Below, one piece after another: positions 53,959-64,000 of a stretch of 64,000 nt of DNA (its first letter is position 1; each line of letters starts with the position of its first letter). A program made the position numbers and the translations under genes. This DNA comes from Acidovorax sp. GW101-3H11 (GTDB lineage Bacteria > Pseudomonadota > Gammaproteobacteria > Burkholderiales > Burkholderiaceae_C). The stretch covers positions 28,767 through 92,766 of the forward strand of contig NZ_LUKZ01000027.1 in assembly GCF_001633105.1 (NCBI RefSeq), in the 5' to 3' direction. Below the pieces are notes generated by a model. The model saw nothing but the letters and a program-made list of their open reading frames with translations, was not told the DNA's origin and ran no database searches.

Positions 53959-55050
53959 ATGCAGCTGGCATTGGACAGCATCAGCAAGAAGGTGGGGGCG
54001 CAGACCTGGCTGTATGACATGAGCCTGGCGCTCCAGAGCGGTGCCGTCACGGTGCTGCTGGGCGCCACGCAGGCGGGCAAGACCAGCCTGATGCGCATCA
54101 TGGCCGGGCTGGATGCGCCCACGGCCGGGCGTGTGACGGTGGATGGCAAGGACGTGACCGGCATGCCCGTGCGCGACCGCAACGTGGCCATGGTCTACCA
54201 GCAGTTCATCAACTACCCCTCGATGAAGGTGGCGGCCAATATTGCGTCGCCCCTCAAGCTGCGCGGCGAAAAGAACATCGACGCCCGGGTGCGCGAAATC
54301 GCCAGCCGCCTGCACATCGACATGTTCCTGGACCGCTATCCGGCCGAGCTGTCGGGCGGCCAGCAGCAGCGCGTGGCGCTGGCCCGCGCGCTGGCCAAGG
54401 GTGCGCCGCTGATGCTGCTGGACGAACCCCTGGTGAACCTGGACTACAAGCTGCGCGAAGAGCTGCGCGAGGAGCTGACGCAACTGTTTGCGGCCGGCCA
54501 GTCCACCGTGGTCTATGCCACCACCGAGCCGGGCGAGGCCCTGCTGCTGGGCGGCTACACGGCGGTGCTGGACGAAGGCCAGCTGCTGCAGTACGGCCCC
54601 ACGGCCGAGGTGTTCCATGCGCCCAATTCGCTGCGGGTGGCGCGCGCCTTCAGCGACCCGCCAATGAACCTGATGGCGGCCTCGGCCACCGCGCAAGGCG
54701 TGCGCCTGCAGGGCGGGGCTGAGCTGACGCTGCCCTTGCCGCAAGGCGCGGCCACGGCGGCCGGGCTGACGGTGGGTGTGCGCGCCAGTGCGCTGCGTGT
54801 GCATGCGCGCCCGGGTGATGTGAGCGTGGCCGGGGTGGTGGAGCTGGCCGAGATTTCGGGCTCCGACACCTTTGTGCATGCCTCCACGCCCTGGGGCGAT
54901 CTGGTGGCGCAGCTCACCGGCGTGCATTACTTTGAACTGGGGACGGCCATCACGCTGCACCTGGACCCGGCCCAGGCCTATGTGTTTGGTGCCGATGGCC
55001 GTCTGGCCCAGGCGCCCGCCCGGCCCGTTACCGCACAAGGAGGTCGCTGA
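53959..55050 (+). CDS. glpS: Glycerol ABC transporter ATP-binding protein GlpS
   Basis: A 363-aa MalK-type ATPase with a C-terminal regulatory OB-like region. Order of genes here (two ATPases, two permeases, a small membrane protein, a binding protein) matches the rhizobial glycerol transporter glpSTPQUV. Walker A is GATQAGKT (35-42), an unusual variant. The signature LSGGQQQRVALARAL and Walker B LMLLDEPLVNLD are good. The H-loop is VVYATTEPGEAL, with Thr where His is expected. GlpT has the complementary pattern, so the pair should form one competent and one degenerate site. A GTG one codon upstream is an alternative start. Confidence 0.88.
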   Translation: MQLALDSISKKVGAQTWLYDMSLALQSGAVTVLLGATQAGKTSLMRIMAGLDAPTAGRVTVDGKDVTGMPVRDRNVAMVYQQFINYPSMKVAANIASPLKLRGEKNIDARVREIASRLHIDMFLDRYPAELSGGQQQRVALARALAKGAPLMLLDEPLVNLDYKLREELREELTQLFAAGQSTVVYATTEPGEALLLGGYTAVLDEGQLLQYGPTAEVFHAPNSLRVARAFSDPPMNLMAASATAQGVRLQGGAELTLPLPQGAATAAGLTVGVRASALRVHARPGDVSVAGVVELAEISGSDTFVHASTPWGDLVAQLTGVHYFELGTAITLHLDPAQAYVFGADGRLAQAPARPVTAQGGR

Positions 55051-55051
55051 G

Positions 55052-57013
<1,962 letters not shown>

Positions 57014-57021
<8 letters not shown>

Positions 57022-57826
57022 AAAACGTTTCCAGAAGCGCACGCTGTTCCTGATTGCGTACCTGCTGTTCGCGCTGTTGCCCATCTACTGGATGGTCAAC
57101 ATGAGCTTCAAGACGAATGCCGAAATTCTTTCGACGTTCTCCTTTTTCCCGCAGCACTTCACGTGGGACAACTACAAGACCATCTTCACCGATGAGAGCT
57201 GGTACTCGGGCTACATCAACAGCCTGATCTACGTCAGCATCAACATGGTGATCACGCTCACCGTGGCCCTGCCAGCGGCCTATGCGTTCTCGCGGTACAG
57301 CTTCCTGGGTGACAAGCATGTGTTCTTCTGGCTGCTGACCAATCGCATGACGCCGCCCGCCGTGTTCTTGCTGCCGTTCTTCCAGCTCTACACCACCGTG
57401 GGGCTGATGGACACGCACATCGCTGTGGCGCTGGCGCATCTGCTGTTCAGCGTGCCGCTGGCGGTGTGGATTCTGGAAGGTTTCATGAGCGGCATCCCGC
57501 GCGAGATCGACGAGACGGCCTACATCGACGGCTACAGCTTCCCGCGCTTTTTCATGACCATCTTCCTGCCGCTGATCAAGGCCGGTGTGGGCGTGGCGGC
57601 GTTCTTCTGCTTCATGTTCAGCTGGGTGGAGTTGCTGCTGGCCCGCACGCTGACCAGCGTGAACGCCAAGCCCATCGTGGCCACCATGACACGCACCGTG
57701 AGCGCCTCGGGCATGGACTGGGCGACGCTGGCGGCGGCGGGTGTGCTGACCATCGTGCCCGGCGCGATCGTGATCTGGTTTGTTCGCCACTACATCGCAA
57801 AAGGCTTTGCGATGGGTCGGGTTTGA
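57014..57826 (+). CDS. glpQ: Glycerol ABC transporter permease GlpQ
   Basis: A 270-aa MalG-class permease with six helices (FLIAYLLFALLPIYWMVNMS first). The EAA loop is EIDETAYIDGYSFPRFFMTI FLPLIKAG, and the C-terminus is FVRHYIAKGFAMGRV, typical for this class. It overlaps glpP by 8 bases. The symbol follows the glpSTPQUV naming and must not be confused with the glycerophosphodiesterase GlpQ of E. coli. Confidence 0.88.
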
Positions 57827-57838
57827 GGAGGCTGCGAC

Positions 57839-58147
57839 ATGTTTGACTGGATGGCCTGGACGCTGCCGGTGGCGGTGTTCTTTACGTGCATCGTGCTGAT
57901 GCTGGTGGGCATGGCGGTGTGGGAGATCAAGTCGCCCACCACCATGCGCAAAGGTTTCCTGCCCCTGGAGACCACGCGCGGCGACCGGCTTTTTATCGGG
58001 CTGCTGTCGGCCGCCTACGTGAACCTGATCTTTGTGGGCATCAGCGGCAAGCTGGCCCAGTGGTTCAGCCTGCAGGGCGACCCGTCGATCTGGATCAGCT
58101 TTGTGGTGTCGATGGCGCTGCTGGCGCTGATCATGCGCAAGGGTTAA
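57839..58147 (+). CDS. glpU: Small membrane protein GlpU (DUF2160)
   Basis: A 102-aa protein with three hydrophobic segments (MAWTLPVAVFFTCIVLMLVG; DRLFIGLLSAAYVNLIFVGI; WISFVVSMALLALIM). It corresponds in size and position to the DUF2160 protein of glycerol ABC transporters. Its role is unclear; it may be an accessory membrane subunit. It starts 12 bp after glpQ with a GAGGAG site. A family A repeat follows the stop. Confidence 0.83.
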   Translation: MFDWMAWTLPVAVFFTCIVLMLVGMAVWEIKSPTTMRKGFLPLETTRGDRLFIGLLSAAYVNLIFVGISGKLAQWFSLQGDPSIWISFVVSMALLALIMRKG

Positions 58148-58148
58148 G

Positions 58149-58205
58149 GAAAAAATAGGCCGTTTGCGCCTGATGGGTAAGCGTTTGTAGCTATTGTTTT
58201 TGTAG
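58149..58205 (-). repeat. Dispersed repeat, family A, between glpU and glpV
   Basis: Read on the minus strand: CAATAGCTACAAACGCTTAC then CCATCAGGCGCAAACGGCCT ATTTTT. This parallels the TGATAGCT, GCGCTTATCC, GCGC, GGCCATTTT order of the ung copy. It is located in the 136-bp glpU-glpV gap and may process or stabilise the operon mRNA so that glpV is expressed at a different level. Confidence 0.6.
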
Positions 58206-58283
58206 TGTCGAAGGCCTGGCCTGGTTCCCCCCCGGGTTGGTGCCGGTCTACCAATGGGGGTCTCAATCTGAGAGGAGACAGCA

Positions 58284-60017
58284 ATGAAGATGCAGTTCAA
58301 GGCGATCGCTTTCGCCGCCGCGGCTCTGGCGATGGGGCAGGCTGCCTGGGCCGGCGAGGCCGAGGCCAAGAAGTGGATCGACAGCGAATTCCAGCCATCC
58401 ACGCTGAACAAAGACCAGCAGATGGCCGAGATGAAGTGGTTCATCGACGCAGCCAAAAAACTCCAGGCCAAGGGCGTGAAGGAAATTTCGGTGGTGTCCG
58501 AAACCATCACCACGCACGAGTACGAGTCCAAGACGCTCGCCAAGGCGTTTGAGGAAATCACCGGCATCAAGGTCAAGCACGACCTGATCCAGGAAGGCGA
58601 TGTGGTCGAGAAGCTGCAGACCTCCATGCAGTCGGGCAAGTCCATCTACGACGGCTGGATCTCGGACTCGGACCTGATCGGTACGCACTACCGCTACGGC
58701 AAGATCATGAACCTGACCGACTACATGGGCGGTGCAGGCAAGGAGTGGACCAACCCCGGCATTGACCTCAAGGACTACATCGGCACCAAGTTCACCACCG
58801 GCCCTGACGGCAAGCTCTACCAACTGCCTGACCAGCAGTTCGCCAACCTGTACTGGTTCCGTGCCGACCTGTTCGACCGCAAGGACATCAAGGACAAGTT
58901 CAAGGCCAAGTACGGCTACGACCTGGGCGTGCCGCTGAACTGGAGCGCCTACGAAGACATCGCCGAGTTCTTCACCAACGACGTGAAGAACATCGACGGC
59001 AAGCCGATCTATGGCCACATGGACTACGGCAAGAAGGATCCATCCCTGGGCTGGCGTTTCACCGATGCATGGCTCTCGATGGCCGGCACGGCCGACATCG
59101 GCGCGCCCAATGGCCTGCCGATCGACGAGTGGGGCATCCGCGTGGCCGACGACAAGTGCACGCCCGTGGGCGCTTCGGTGGCCCGTGGCGGTGCGACCAA
59201 CTCGCCTGCCGCCGTCTACGCGCTCACCAAGTATGTGGACTGGATGAAGAAGTACGCGCCCAAGGAAGCCACGGGTATGACCTTCGGCGAAGCCGGCCCT
59301 GTTCCCGCCCAGGGCCAGATCGCGCAGCAGATCTTCTGGTACACCGCCTTCACGGCCGACATGACCAAGCCCGGCCTGCCCGTGGTGAACGCCGACGGCA
59401 CGCCCAAGTGGCGCATGGCCCCCGGCCCGAACGGCCCGTACTGGAAGCAAGGCATGCAAAACGGCTACCAGGACGTGGGCAGCTGGACCTTCTTCAAGGA
59501 CCACGACGCCAACAAGACGGCTGCCGCCTGGCTCTACGCCCAGTTCGTGACGGCCAAGACCACGTCGCTGAAGAAGACCATGGTCGGCCTGACTCCGATC
59601 CGCGAGTCCGACATCCAGTCCAAGGCCATGACCGACATGGCCCCCAAGCTGGGTGGCCTGGTCGAGTTCTACCGCAGCCCCGCCCGCGTGGCATGGTCGC
59701 CCACCGGCACCAACGTGCCCGACTACCCCAAGCTGGCCCAGCTCTGGTGGAAGAACGTGGCCCAGGCCGTGACGGGTGAAAAGACCCCGCAAGGTGCCAT
59801 GGACACGCTGGCCGACGAAATGGACCAGGTGATGGCCCGCCTGGAGCGCGCTGGCATGGCCCACTGCGCGCCCAAGCTCAACGCCAAGAGCGACCCCAAC
59901 AAGTGGCTGAGCGACAAGCAGGCCCCCTGGAAGAAGCTGGCCAACGAGAAGCCGAAGGGCGAAACCATTGCCTATGGCACGCTGCTCCAAGCCTGGAAGG
60001 ACGGCAAAACGCGTTGA
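58284..60017 (+). CDS. glpV: Glycerol ABC transporter substrate-binding protein GlpV
   Basis: A 577-aa periplasmic binding protein with signal peptide (AFAAAALAMGQAAWA|GEAEA). Larger than most sugar-binding proteins but similar to the extracellular solute-binding proteins of the glycerol transporter group. Recognisable stretches: VVSETITTHEYESKTLAKAF EEITGIKV, YDGWISDSDLIGTHYRYGK and GGATNSPAAVYALTKYVDWM. GAGGAG lies 9 bases upstream of the ATG. Tandem terminators follow. It should bind glycerol; this rests on gene order and family, not on a recognised binding site. Confidence 0.88.
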   Translation: MKMQFKAIAFAAAALAMGQAAWAGEAEAKKWIDSEFQPSTLNKDQQMAEMKWFIDAAKKLQAKGVKEISVVSETITTHEYESKTLAKAFEEITGIKVKHDLIQEGDVVEKLQTSMQSGKSIYDGWISDSDLIGTHYRYGKIMNLTDYMGGAGKEWTNPGIDLKDYIGTKFTTGPDGKLYQLPDQQFANLYWFRADLFDRKDIKDKFKAKYGYDLGVPLNWSAYEDIAEFFTNDVKNIDGKPIYGHMDYGKKDPSLGWRFTDAWLSMAGTADIGAPNGLPIDEWGIRVADDKCTPVGASVARGGATNSPAAVYALTKYVDWMKKYAPKEATGMTFGEAGPVPAQGQIAQQIFWYTAFTADMTKPGLPVVNADGTPKWRMAPGPNGPYWKQGMQNGYQDVGSWTFFKDHDANKTAAAWLYAQFVTAKTTSLKKTMVGLTPIRESDIQSKAMTDMAPKLGGLVEFYRSPARVAWSPTGTNVPDYPKLAQLWWKNVAQAVTGEKTPQGAMDTLADEMDQVMARLERAGMAHCAPKLNAKSDPNKWLSDKQAPWKKLANEKPKGETIAYGTLLQAWKDGKTR

Positions 60018-60050
60018 GTCTGTGACCTCCGCGTTTTGACAACCTCCACA

Positions 60051-60087
60051 GGCAGCCAGGGCTCACAAGGTCTCTGGCTGCCTTTTT
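60051..60087 (+). terminator. Intrinsic terminator after glpV
   Basis: GGCAGCCAG (60051-60059) pairs perfectly with CTGGCTGCC (60074-60082) and is followed by TTTTT. It lies 34 bases after the glpV stop and should end the glpSTPQUV transcript. Confidence 0.88.
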
Positions 60088-60095
60088 CACTCCAT

Positions 60096-60131
60096 ACCGC
60101 CCCCGATGGCCAGAACATCGAGGGCGGTTTT
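60096..60131. terminator. Second hairpin after glpV
   Basis: ACCGCCC-C-CGATG pairs with CATCG-A-GGGCGGT around a 7-base loop, with one mismatch, followed by TTTT on the + strand. With the preceding hairpin it makes a tandem barrier between glpV and glpD. Confidence 0.7.
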
Positions 60132-60152
60132 CTCCCCGGAAGTGTCAAGAAA

Positions 60153-60171
60153 TCAAGGGTAAACCCTTAAT
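60153..60171. promoter_or_regulatory. Palindrome upstream of glpD, candidate GlpR operator
   Basis: AAGGGT-AA-ACCCTT (60155-60168) is a perfect 6-2-6 palindrome 33 bases before the glpD start. A near-identical TAAGGGTAAACCTT occurs in the glpR-glpS gap at 53819-53832. This suggests a shared regulator of the glycerol genes. Confidence 0.55.
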
Positions 60172-60200
60172 TTTTGCTCCATCCATGGACAATCACCCCC

Positions 60201-61793
60201 ATGACCACTGCCTCCGCCCCCCTTCCTACGCAACGCGCCGACCTGCTGGCCCGCCTGGCCCAGCCGCACCACTATGACCTCGCCGTGATCGGCGGGGGGG
60301 CGACGGGGTTGGGGGTGGCGCTGGATGCGGCGGCGCGCGGTTTCAGCGTGGTCCTGGTGGATTCGCACGACTTTGCCAAAGGGACCTCGTCCCGCGCCAC
60401 CAAGCTGGTGCATGGCGGGGTTCGCTACCTGGCGCAGGGCAACATTGCCCTGGTGCGCGAGGCGCTGCATGAGCGCACGACCTTGCTGCACAACGCGCCC
60501 CATCTGGCGCAGCCGCTGCCGTTTGTGATGCCGTCGTACCGCTTCTGGGAGACGCCGTTCTATGGCATCGGGCTCATGATGTATGACGCCCTGGCCGGCA
60601 AGGCGGGGCTGGGCGCGACCCAGTTCCTCGGGCGTGCCCGTACCCTGGCATGCCTGCCGACGGCCCGTACCGAGGGGCTCAAGGGCGGCGTCAAATATTG
60701 GGACGGGCAGTTTGACGATGCCCGCCTGGCATTGGCTTTGGCGCGCACAGCAGCCAGCCTGGGCGCCCTGGTGGTCAACTACTGCCCCGCACGCGCATTG
60801 GTGCACGAGGCTGGCAAGGTGGCCGGTTTTGTGTGCGAAGACGCGGACAGTGGCCAGCAGTTCACGGTGCGCGCCCGCACGGTGGTGAACGCCACTGGCG
60901 TGTGGGTGGACTCCCTGCGCCAGATGGACGGCGAAGCCATTGGCCGCCCCGTCAAGCCCATTGTGGCGCCCAGCCAGGGCGTGCACATCGTGGTGGACCG
61001 CGAGTTCCTGCCCTCCGACCACGCCCTGATGGTGCCCAAGACGGCCGACGGCCGGGTGCTGTTTGCGGTGCCGTGGCTGGGCAAGCTCATTCTGGGCACC
61101 ACCGACAGCCCGCGCCAGGACATCGTGCGCGAGCCGGAGCCGTTCCGGGAAGAAGTCCGTTTCATCCTGGAAGAATCTGCCCGCTACCTCACCCGCGCCC
61201 CCAAGGCGGAGGACATCCGCAGCATCTGGGTGGGGCTGCGCCCCCTGGTGAAGCCGCAGGACGACGACGGCGACAACACCAAGAAGATCAGCCGCGAGCA
61301 CACGGTGCTGGCCAGCCGCAGCGGCCTGATCACCGTGACGGGGGGCAAATGGACCACCTACCGCGCCATGGCCGAGGATGTGTTGCAAAAATGCTTCGCC
61401 ACGGGCCTGCTCCCCACAAAACCCGCCGGGGTGACCAACCAGCTGCCCCTGGTGGGCACCCCCCAGGCGCCTGTGCAGCACCGCATCAGCGATGCGCAGG
61501 GGCTGCATTCTTATGGCAGCGAGGCGGCCGCCGTCTTGGCGATCCCCGGAGCGCAGACGGTGCTGGGTGGTGGCCTGACCGAGGCGATGGTGCGTTTTGC
61601 CGCGCGGCATGAGTACGCCTGCACGGTGGAAGACGTGCTGGCACGCCGCTCCCGGCTGCTGTTCCTGGATGCGCGCCAGGCGATCCAGCTCGCGCCGGTG
61701 GTGGCAGGCATCCTGCGCGAGGAATTGGGCGGCGATCCCCAGCTGGAGGCCTTCCTGGCCTTGGCGCAGCAGTATCTGCACGTTCCTTTGTGA
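60201..61793 (+). CDS. glpD: Glycerol-3-phosphate dehydrogenase (aerobic, FAD)
   Basis: A 530-aa FAD-dependent membrane-associated enzyme oxidising glycerol 3-phosphate to dihydroxyacetone phosphate with electrons to ubiquinone. The FAD Rossmann motif is LAVIGGGATGLGVALDAAAR near residue 30, followed by SHDFAKGTSSRATKLVHGGV RYL. Substrate-side blocks include VPWLGKLILGTTDSPRQD and VTGGKWTTYRAMAEDV. The ATG at 60201 is used; one at 60174 would overlap the candidate operator region. It has its own promoter region after tandem terminators, so is regulated separately from the transporter. Confidence 0.95.
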   Translation: MTTASAPLPTQRADLLARLAQPHHYDLAVIGGGATGLGVALDAAARGFSVVLVDSHDFAKGTSSRATKLVHGGVRYLAQGNIALVREALHERTTLLHNAPHLAQPLPFVMPSYRFWETPFYGIGLMMYDALAGKAGLGATQFLGRARTLACLPTARTEGLKGGVKYWDGQFDDARLALALARTAASLGALVVNYCPARALVHEAGKVAGFVCEDADSGQQFTVRARTVVNATGVWVDSLRQMDGEAIGRPVKPIVAPSQGVHIVVDREFLPSDHALMVPKTADGRVLFAVPWLGKLILGTTDSPRQDIVREPEPFREEVRFILEESARYLTRAPKAEDIRSIWVGLRPLVKPQDDDGDNTKKISREHTVLASRSGLITVTGGKWTTYRAMAEDVLQKCFATGLLPTKPAGVTNQLPLVGTPQAPVQHRISDAQGLHSYGSEAAAVLAIPGAQTVLGGGLTEAMVRFAARHEYACTVEDVLARRSRLLFLDARQAIQLAPVVAGILREELGGDPQLEAFLALAQQYLHVPL

Positions 61794-61801
61794 TAGAGCG
61801 C

Positions 61802-61830
61802 TTGACTTCGCAAAAGTCCTTTGCAATAAT
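61802..61830 (+). promoter_or_regulatory. Sigma70 promoter of the spc ribosomal protein operon
   Basis: TTGACT (61802-61807), a 17-base spacer and AATAAT (61825-61830) make a near-consensus promoter starting 9 bases after the glpD stop. The resulting leader before rplN would be about 150 bases long. No other feature was recognised in that leader. Confidence 0.8.
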
Positions 61831-61988
61831 CGAGGGCTTCGCGTTCAAAGCGTGAAGTTTCTGCCCAGCGGGAAGTGCTGCAAATGGTTTGCGGTGCGGA
61901 CGACGGGCCCAAGACTGACTGGCTGATCTGCAGCCCTTGAGAGGTTCTCTGGGGCTGTTGTCTTCTGGTGCAAGTTGGGAATATTGAA

Positions 61989-62357
61989 ATGATCCAGACA
62001 GAATCTCGGTTAGAGGTTGCCGACAATACCGGCGCCAAGTCCGTCCTTTGCATTAAGGTGCTGGGTGGCTCGAAGCGTCGCTATGCAAGCGTGGGCGACA
62101 TCATCAAGGTGAGCATCAAAGAAGCCGCTCCACGTGGCCGCGTCAAAAAAGGCGAGGTTTACAGCGCAGTGGTGGTTCGCACGGCGAAGGGTATTCGTCG
62201 CGGCGACGGTTCGCTCGTCAAATTCGACGGCAACGCTGCAGTGTTGCTGAATGCAAAGTTGGAGCCCATCGGCACCCGCATCTTTGGACCCGTGACGCGT
62301 GAACTGCGTACCGAGAAGTTCATGAAGATCGTGTCCCTGGCTCCTGAAGTTCTCTAA
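61989..62357 (+). CDS. rplN: 50S ribosomal protein L14 (uL14)
   Basis: A 122-aa protein, exact family length. [20 protein letters not shown] is the diagnostic N-terminus; [20 protein letters not shown] and [24 protein letters not shown] complete it. It is the first gene of the spc operon here; no rpsQ lies upstream, where glpD is found instead. Confidence 0.99.
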   Translation: MIQTESRLEVADNTGAKSVLCIKVLGGSKRRYASVGDIIKVSIKEAAPRGRVKKGEVYSAVVVRTAKGIRRGDGSLVKFDGNAAVLLNAKLEPIGTRIFGPVTRELRTEKFMKIVSLAPEVL

Positions 62358-62366
62358 GGACGCGCC

Positions 62367-62687
62367 ATGAACAAGATTCGCAAGGGCGACGAAGTCATCG
62401 TGCTGACCGGCCGTGACAAAGGCAAGCGCGGCACTGTGTCGCTGCGCAAAGATGACGCCCACCTCGTCATCGACGGCATCAACCTCGTCAAGAAGCACGC
62501 CAAGCCAAACCCCATGAAGGGTACGACCGGCGGCATCATTGAAAAGGCAATGCCGATTCACCAGTCCAACGTGGCCATCTTCAATGCCGCTACTGGCAAG
62601 GCTGATCGCGTGGGCATCAAGGTGCAGGCTGACGGTTCGCGCGTTCGCGTGTTCAAGTCCAGCGGCGCTGAAATCAAGGCGGCCTAA
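62367..62687 (+). CDS. rplX: 50S ribosomal protein L24 (uL24)
   Basis: A 106-aa KOW-domain protein ([20 protein letters not shown] then [10 protein letters not shown]), with [20 protein letters not shown] in the middle as in all bacterial L24. It initiates assembly of the large subunit by binding 23S rRNA. It starts 9 bp after rplN. Confidence 0.99.
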   Translation: MNKIRKGDEVIVLTGRDKGKRGTVSLRKDDAHLVIDGINLVKKHAKPNPMKGTTGGIIEKAMPIHQSNVAIFNAATGKADRVGIKVQADGSRVRVFKSSGAEIKAA

Positions 62688-62696
62688 GGGGTAAAC

Positions 62697-63236
62697 ATGG
62701 CACGACTGCAAGACATTTACCGCGACAAAGTCGCCCCCGAGCTGACCAAGCAGTTCGGTTACACCTCGCCCATGCAGGTTCCACGTCTGACCAAGATCAC
62801 CCTCAACATGGGTGTGAGCGAAGCCGTGTCGGACAAGAAGGTGATGGACAACGCCGTGGCCGACCTGACCAAGATTGCTGGTCAGAAGCCCGTGGTGACC
62901 AAGGCCAAGAAGGCTATCGCCGGTTTCAAGATCCGCGAAGGCCAGGCCATCGGTTGCATGGTCACGCTGCGTGGCGTGCAGATGTATGAGTTCCTGGACC
63001 GTTTCGTGACCGTGGCCCTGCCCCGCGTCCGTGACTTCCGTGGTATCTCTGGCCGCGCCTTTGACGGCCGTGGCAACTACAACATCGGCGTCAAAGAACA
63101 GATCATCTTCCCTGAAATTGAGTACGACAAGGTTGACGCCCTGCGCGGTCTCAATATCAGCATCACCACGACGGCCAAGTCCGACGAAGAAGCCAAGGCG
63201 CTTCTCGCTGGTTTCCGTTTCCCGTTCAAGAACTGA
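62697..63236 (+). CDS. rplE: 50S ribosomal protein L5 (uL5)
   Basis: A 179-aa protein that binds 5S rRNA. Blocks: [60 protein letters not shown], and [20 protein letters not shown]. It starts 9 bp after rplX, and rpsN starts 8 bp after it. In E. coli, S8 binds the operon mRNA near here as feedback; not checked in this sequence. Confidence 0.99.
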   Translation: MARLQDIYRDKVAPELTKQFGYTSPMQVPRLTKITLNMGVSEAVSDKKVMDNAVADLTKIAGQKPVVTKAKKAIAGFKIREGQAIGCMVTLRGVQMYEFLDRFVTVALPRVRDFRGISGRAFDGRGNYNIGVKEQIIFPEIEYDKVDALRGLNISITTTAKSDEEAKALLAGFRFPFKN

Positions 63237-63244
63237 GGCGAAGC

Positions 63245-63550
63245 ATGGCTAAAGTAGCTTTGATCCAGCGCGAACTGAAGCGCGAAAAACTGGCAGCCAA
63301 GTACGCAACGAAGTATGCGGAACTGAAGGCAATCGCTGGCGACGCCAAGCGCAGCGACGAAGAGCGTGATGCAGCCCGCCTGGGCCTGCAGAAGCTCCCC
63401 CGCAATGCCAACCCCACGCGTCAGCGCAACCGTTGCGAAATCACCGGTCGTCCACGTGGCACCTTCCGTCAATTCGGTCTGGCTCGCGCCAAGATCCGCG
63501 AACTGGCTTTTGCAGGCGACATCCCCGGTGTCACCAAGGCCAGCTGGTAA
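63245..63550 (+). CDS. rpsN: 30S ribosomal protein S14 (uS14), zinc-free type
   Basis: A 101-aa protein ([20 protein letters not shown]). The end [26 protein letters not shown] matches S14. It is the long form without the two CxxC pairs of the short zinc-binding paralogue, as usual for proteobacteria. Confidence 0.99.
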   Translation: MAKVALIQRELKREKLAAKYATKYAELKAIAGDAKRSDEERDAARLGLQKLPRNANPTRQRNRCEITGRPRGTFRQFGLARAKIRELAFAGDIPGVTKASW

Positions 63551-63570
63551 GCAGGCAGGAGAGATTAAAC

Positions 63571-63966
63571 ATGAGCATGAGTGATCCCATCGCTGACTTG
63601 CTGACCCGCATCCGTAATGCACAGATGGTCGCCAAGGCCACGGTTCTGGTGCCTTCTTCCAAAGTGAAGATCGCCATCGCCCAAGTGCTGAAGGACGAAG
63701 GTTATATCGACGGCTTCCAGGTGAAAACCGAAGCTGGCAAGTCGGAACTCGAAATTGCCCTGAAGTACTACGCAGGCCGTCCCGTGATTGAGCGCATCGA
63801 GCGCGTCAGCCGCCCTGGTCTGCGTGTCTACAAAGGCCGTGATTCCATTCCACAAGTCATGAACGGTCTGGGTGTGGCAATTGTCACGACGCCCAAGGGC
63901 GTGATGACTGACCGCAAGGCGCGCGCTACCGGTGTCGGTGGCGAAGTGCTCTGCTACGTGGCCTAA
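63571..63966 (+). CDS. rpsH: 30S ribosomal protein S8 (uS8)
   Basis: A 131-aa 16S rRNA-binding protein: [41 protein letters not shown] and the C-terminal [31 protein letters not shown]. The start at 63571 has CAGGAGAG upstream; a longer frame to 63433 overlaps rpsN out of frame and is rejected. In E. coli this protein also represses translation of the spc operon. Confidence 0.99.
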   Translation: MSMSDPIADLLTRIRNAQMVAKATVLVPSSKVKIAIAQVLKDEGYIDGFQVKTEAGKSELEIALKYYAGRPVIERIERVSRPGLRVYKGRDSIPQVMNGLGVAIVTTPKGVMTDRKARATGVGGEVLCYVA

Positions 63967-63991
63967 CCCGCGGCATTGAGGAGAAACTGAA

Positions 63992-64000
63992 ATGTCCCGA
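63992..64000 (+). CDS. rplF: Start of 50S ribosomal protein L6, cut by the window
   Basis: Only ATG TCC CGA (Met-Ser-Arg) is present, after a GAGGAG site 8 bases upstream. The assignment rests on the conserved spc operon order, in which rplF follows rpsH, and on L6 commonly starting MSR. Confidence 0.85.

Noticed and set aside
53762-53971. N-terminal extension of GlpR by 70 residues from an ATG at 53971
   Set aside because: It would run through the operator region and overlap the glpS start, and GlpR proteins are about 252 aa; the GTG at 53761 gives 254.

Overview
This window looks like chromosomal DNA of a high-GC betaproteobacterium of the order Burkholderiales, most probably an Acidovorax-like member of the Comamonadaceae. 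The grounds are the Bug-type periplasmic binding proteins, the apaG/rpe/gph/trp neighbourhood, the recG-oxyR and ubiA-proC neighbourhoods, a glycerol ABC transporter, and several short dispersed repeats that I associate with this family from memory; no search was run. I saw no tRNA, rRNA, CRISPR array, insertion sequence or prophage. Coding density is high, and the large antisense open frames are codon-bias shadows.

1-16.5 kb: a DUF4139 (MuiA-like) gene cut by the window edge; three LysR regulators, two with good palindromes in the adjacent intergenic region; an NAD(P)-binding oxidoreductase and a Tat-exported nitroreductase-like lipoprotein; a threonine-synthase-like PLP enzyme with a Bug binding protein; a small DUF2892 membrane protein upstream of an ECF-type sigma factor; thiL; a tautomerase pair; a YbdK-type carboxylate-amine ligase overlapping a cation:proton antiporter; and a multi-pass membrane protein of the family called site-specific recombinase.

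16.5-33.6 kb: apaG/rpe, a histidine kinase/response regulator pair, a band-7 protein with an SH3-like partner, an ABM monooxygenase and gph, a chemotaxis receptor, a chalcone-isomerase-like protein, then the tryptophan operon trpL-trpE-chorismate mutase-trpG-lysE family-trpD-trpC, followed by ung. The trp operon starts with what I read as a leaderless leader peptide (Trp-Pro-Trp) and mutually exclusive hairpins, i.e. an attenuator.

33.6-51 kb: a LysR/Bug/gamma-glutamyltransferase cluster, a DMT transporter overlapping queA, a PfkB kinase, an HD-GYP protein, recG, a lower-GC two-gene module (unknown protein plus PIN-domain nuclease) between recG and oxyR, then oxyR, a secreted M20 peptidase, dps, ubiA and proC.

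51-61.8 kb: a complete glycerol locus, glpK and glpR on the minus strand and glpSTPQUV plus glpD on the plus strand. It covers uptake by an ABC transporter, phosphorylation, oxidation to dihydroxyacetone phosphate, and the repressor. A shared AAGGGTAAACC-type palindrome lies upstream of both glpSTPQUV and glpD. The two ATPase subunits carry complementary defects, implying one good and one degenerate ATP site.

61.8-64 kb: a sigma70 promoter and the beginning of the spc ribosomal protein operon (rplN, rplX, rplE, rpsN, rpsH, start of rplF).

Several dispersed repeat families occur here. One contributes coding sequence inside thiL and probably gph. A second sits immediately after stop codons, in the same orientation relative to the gene in all five copies seen.
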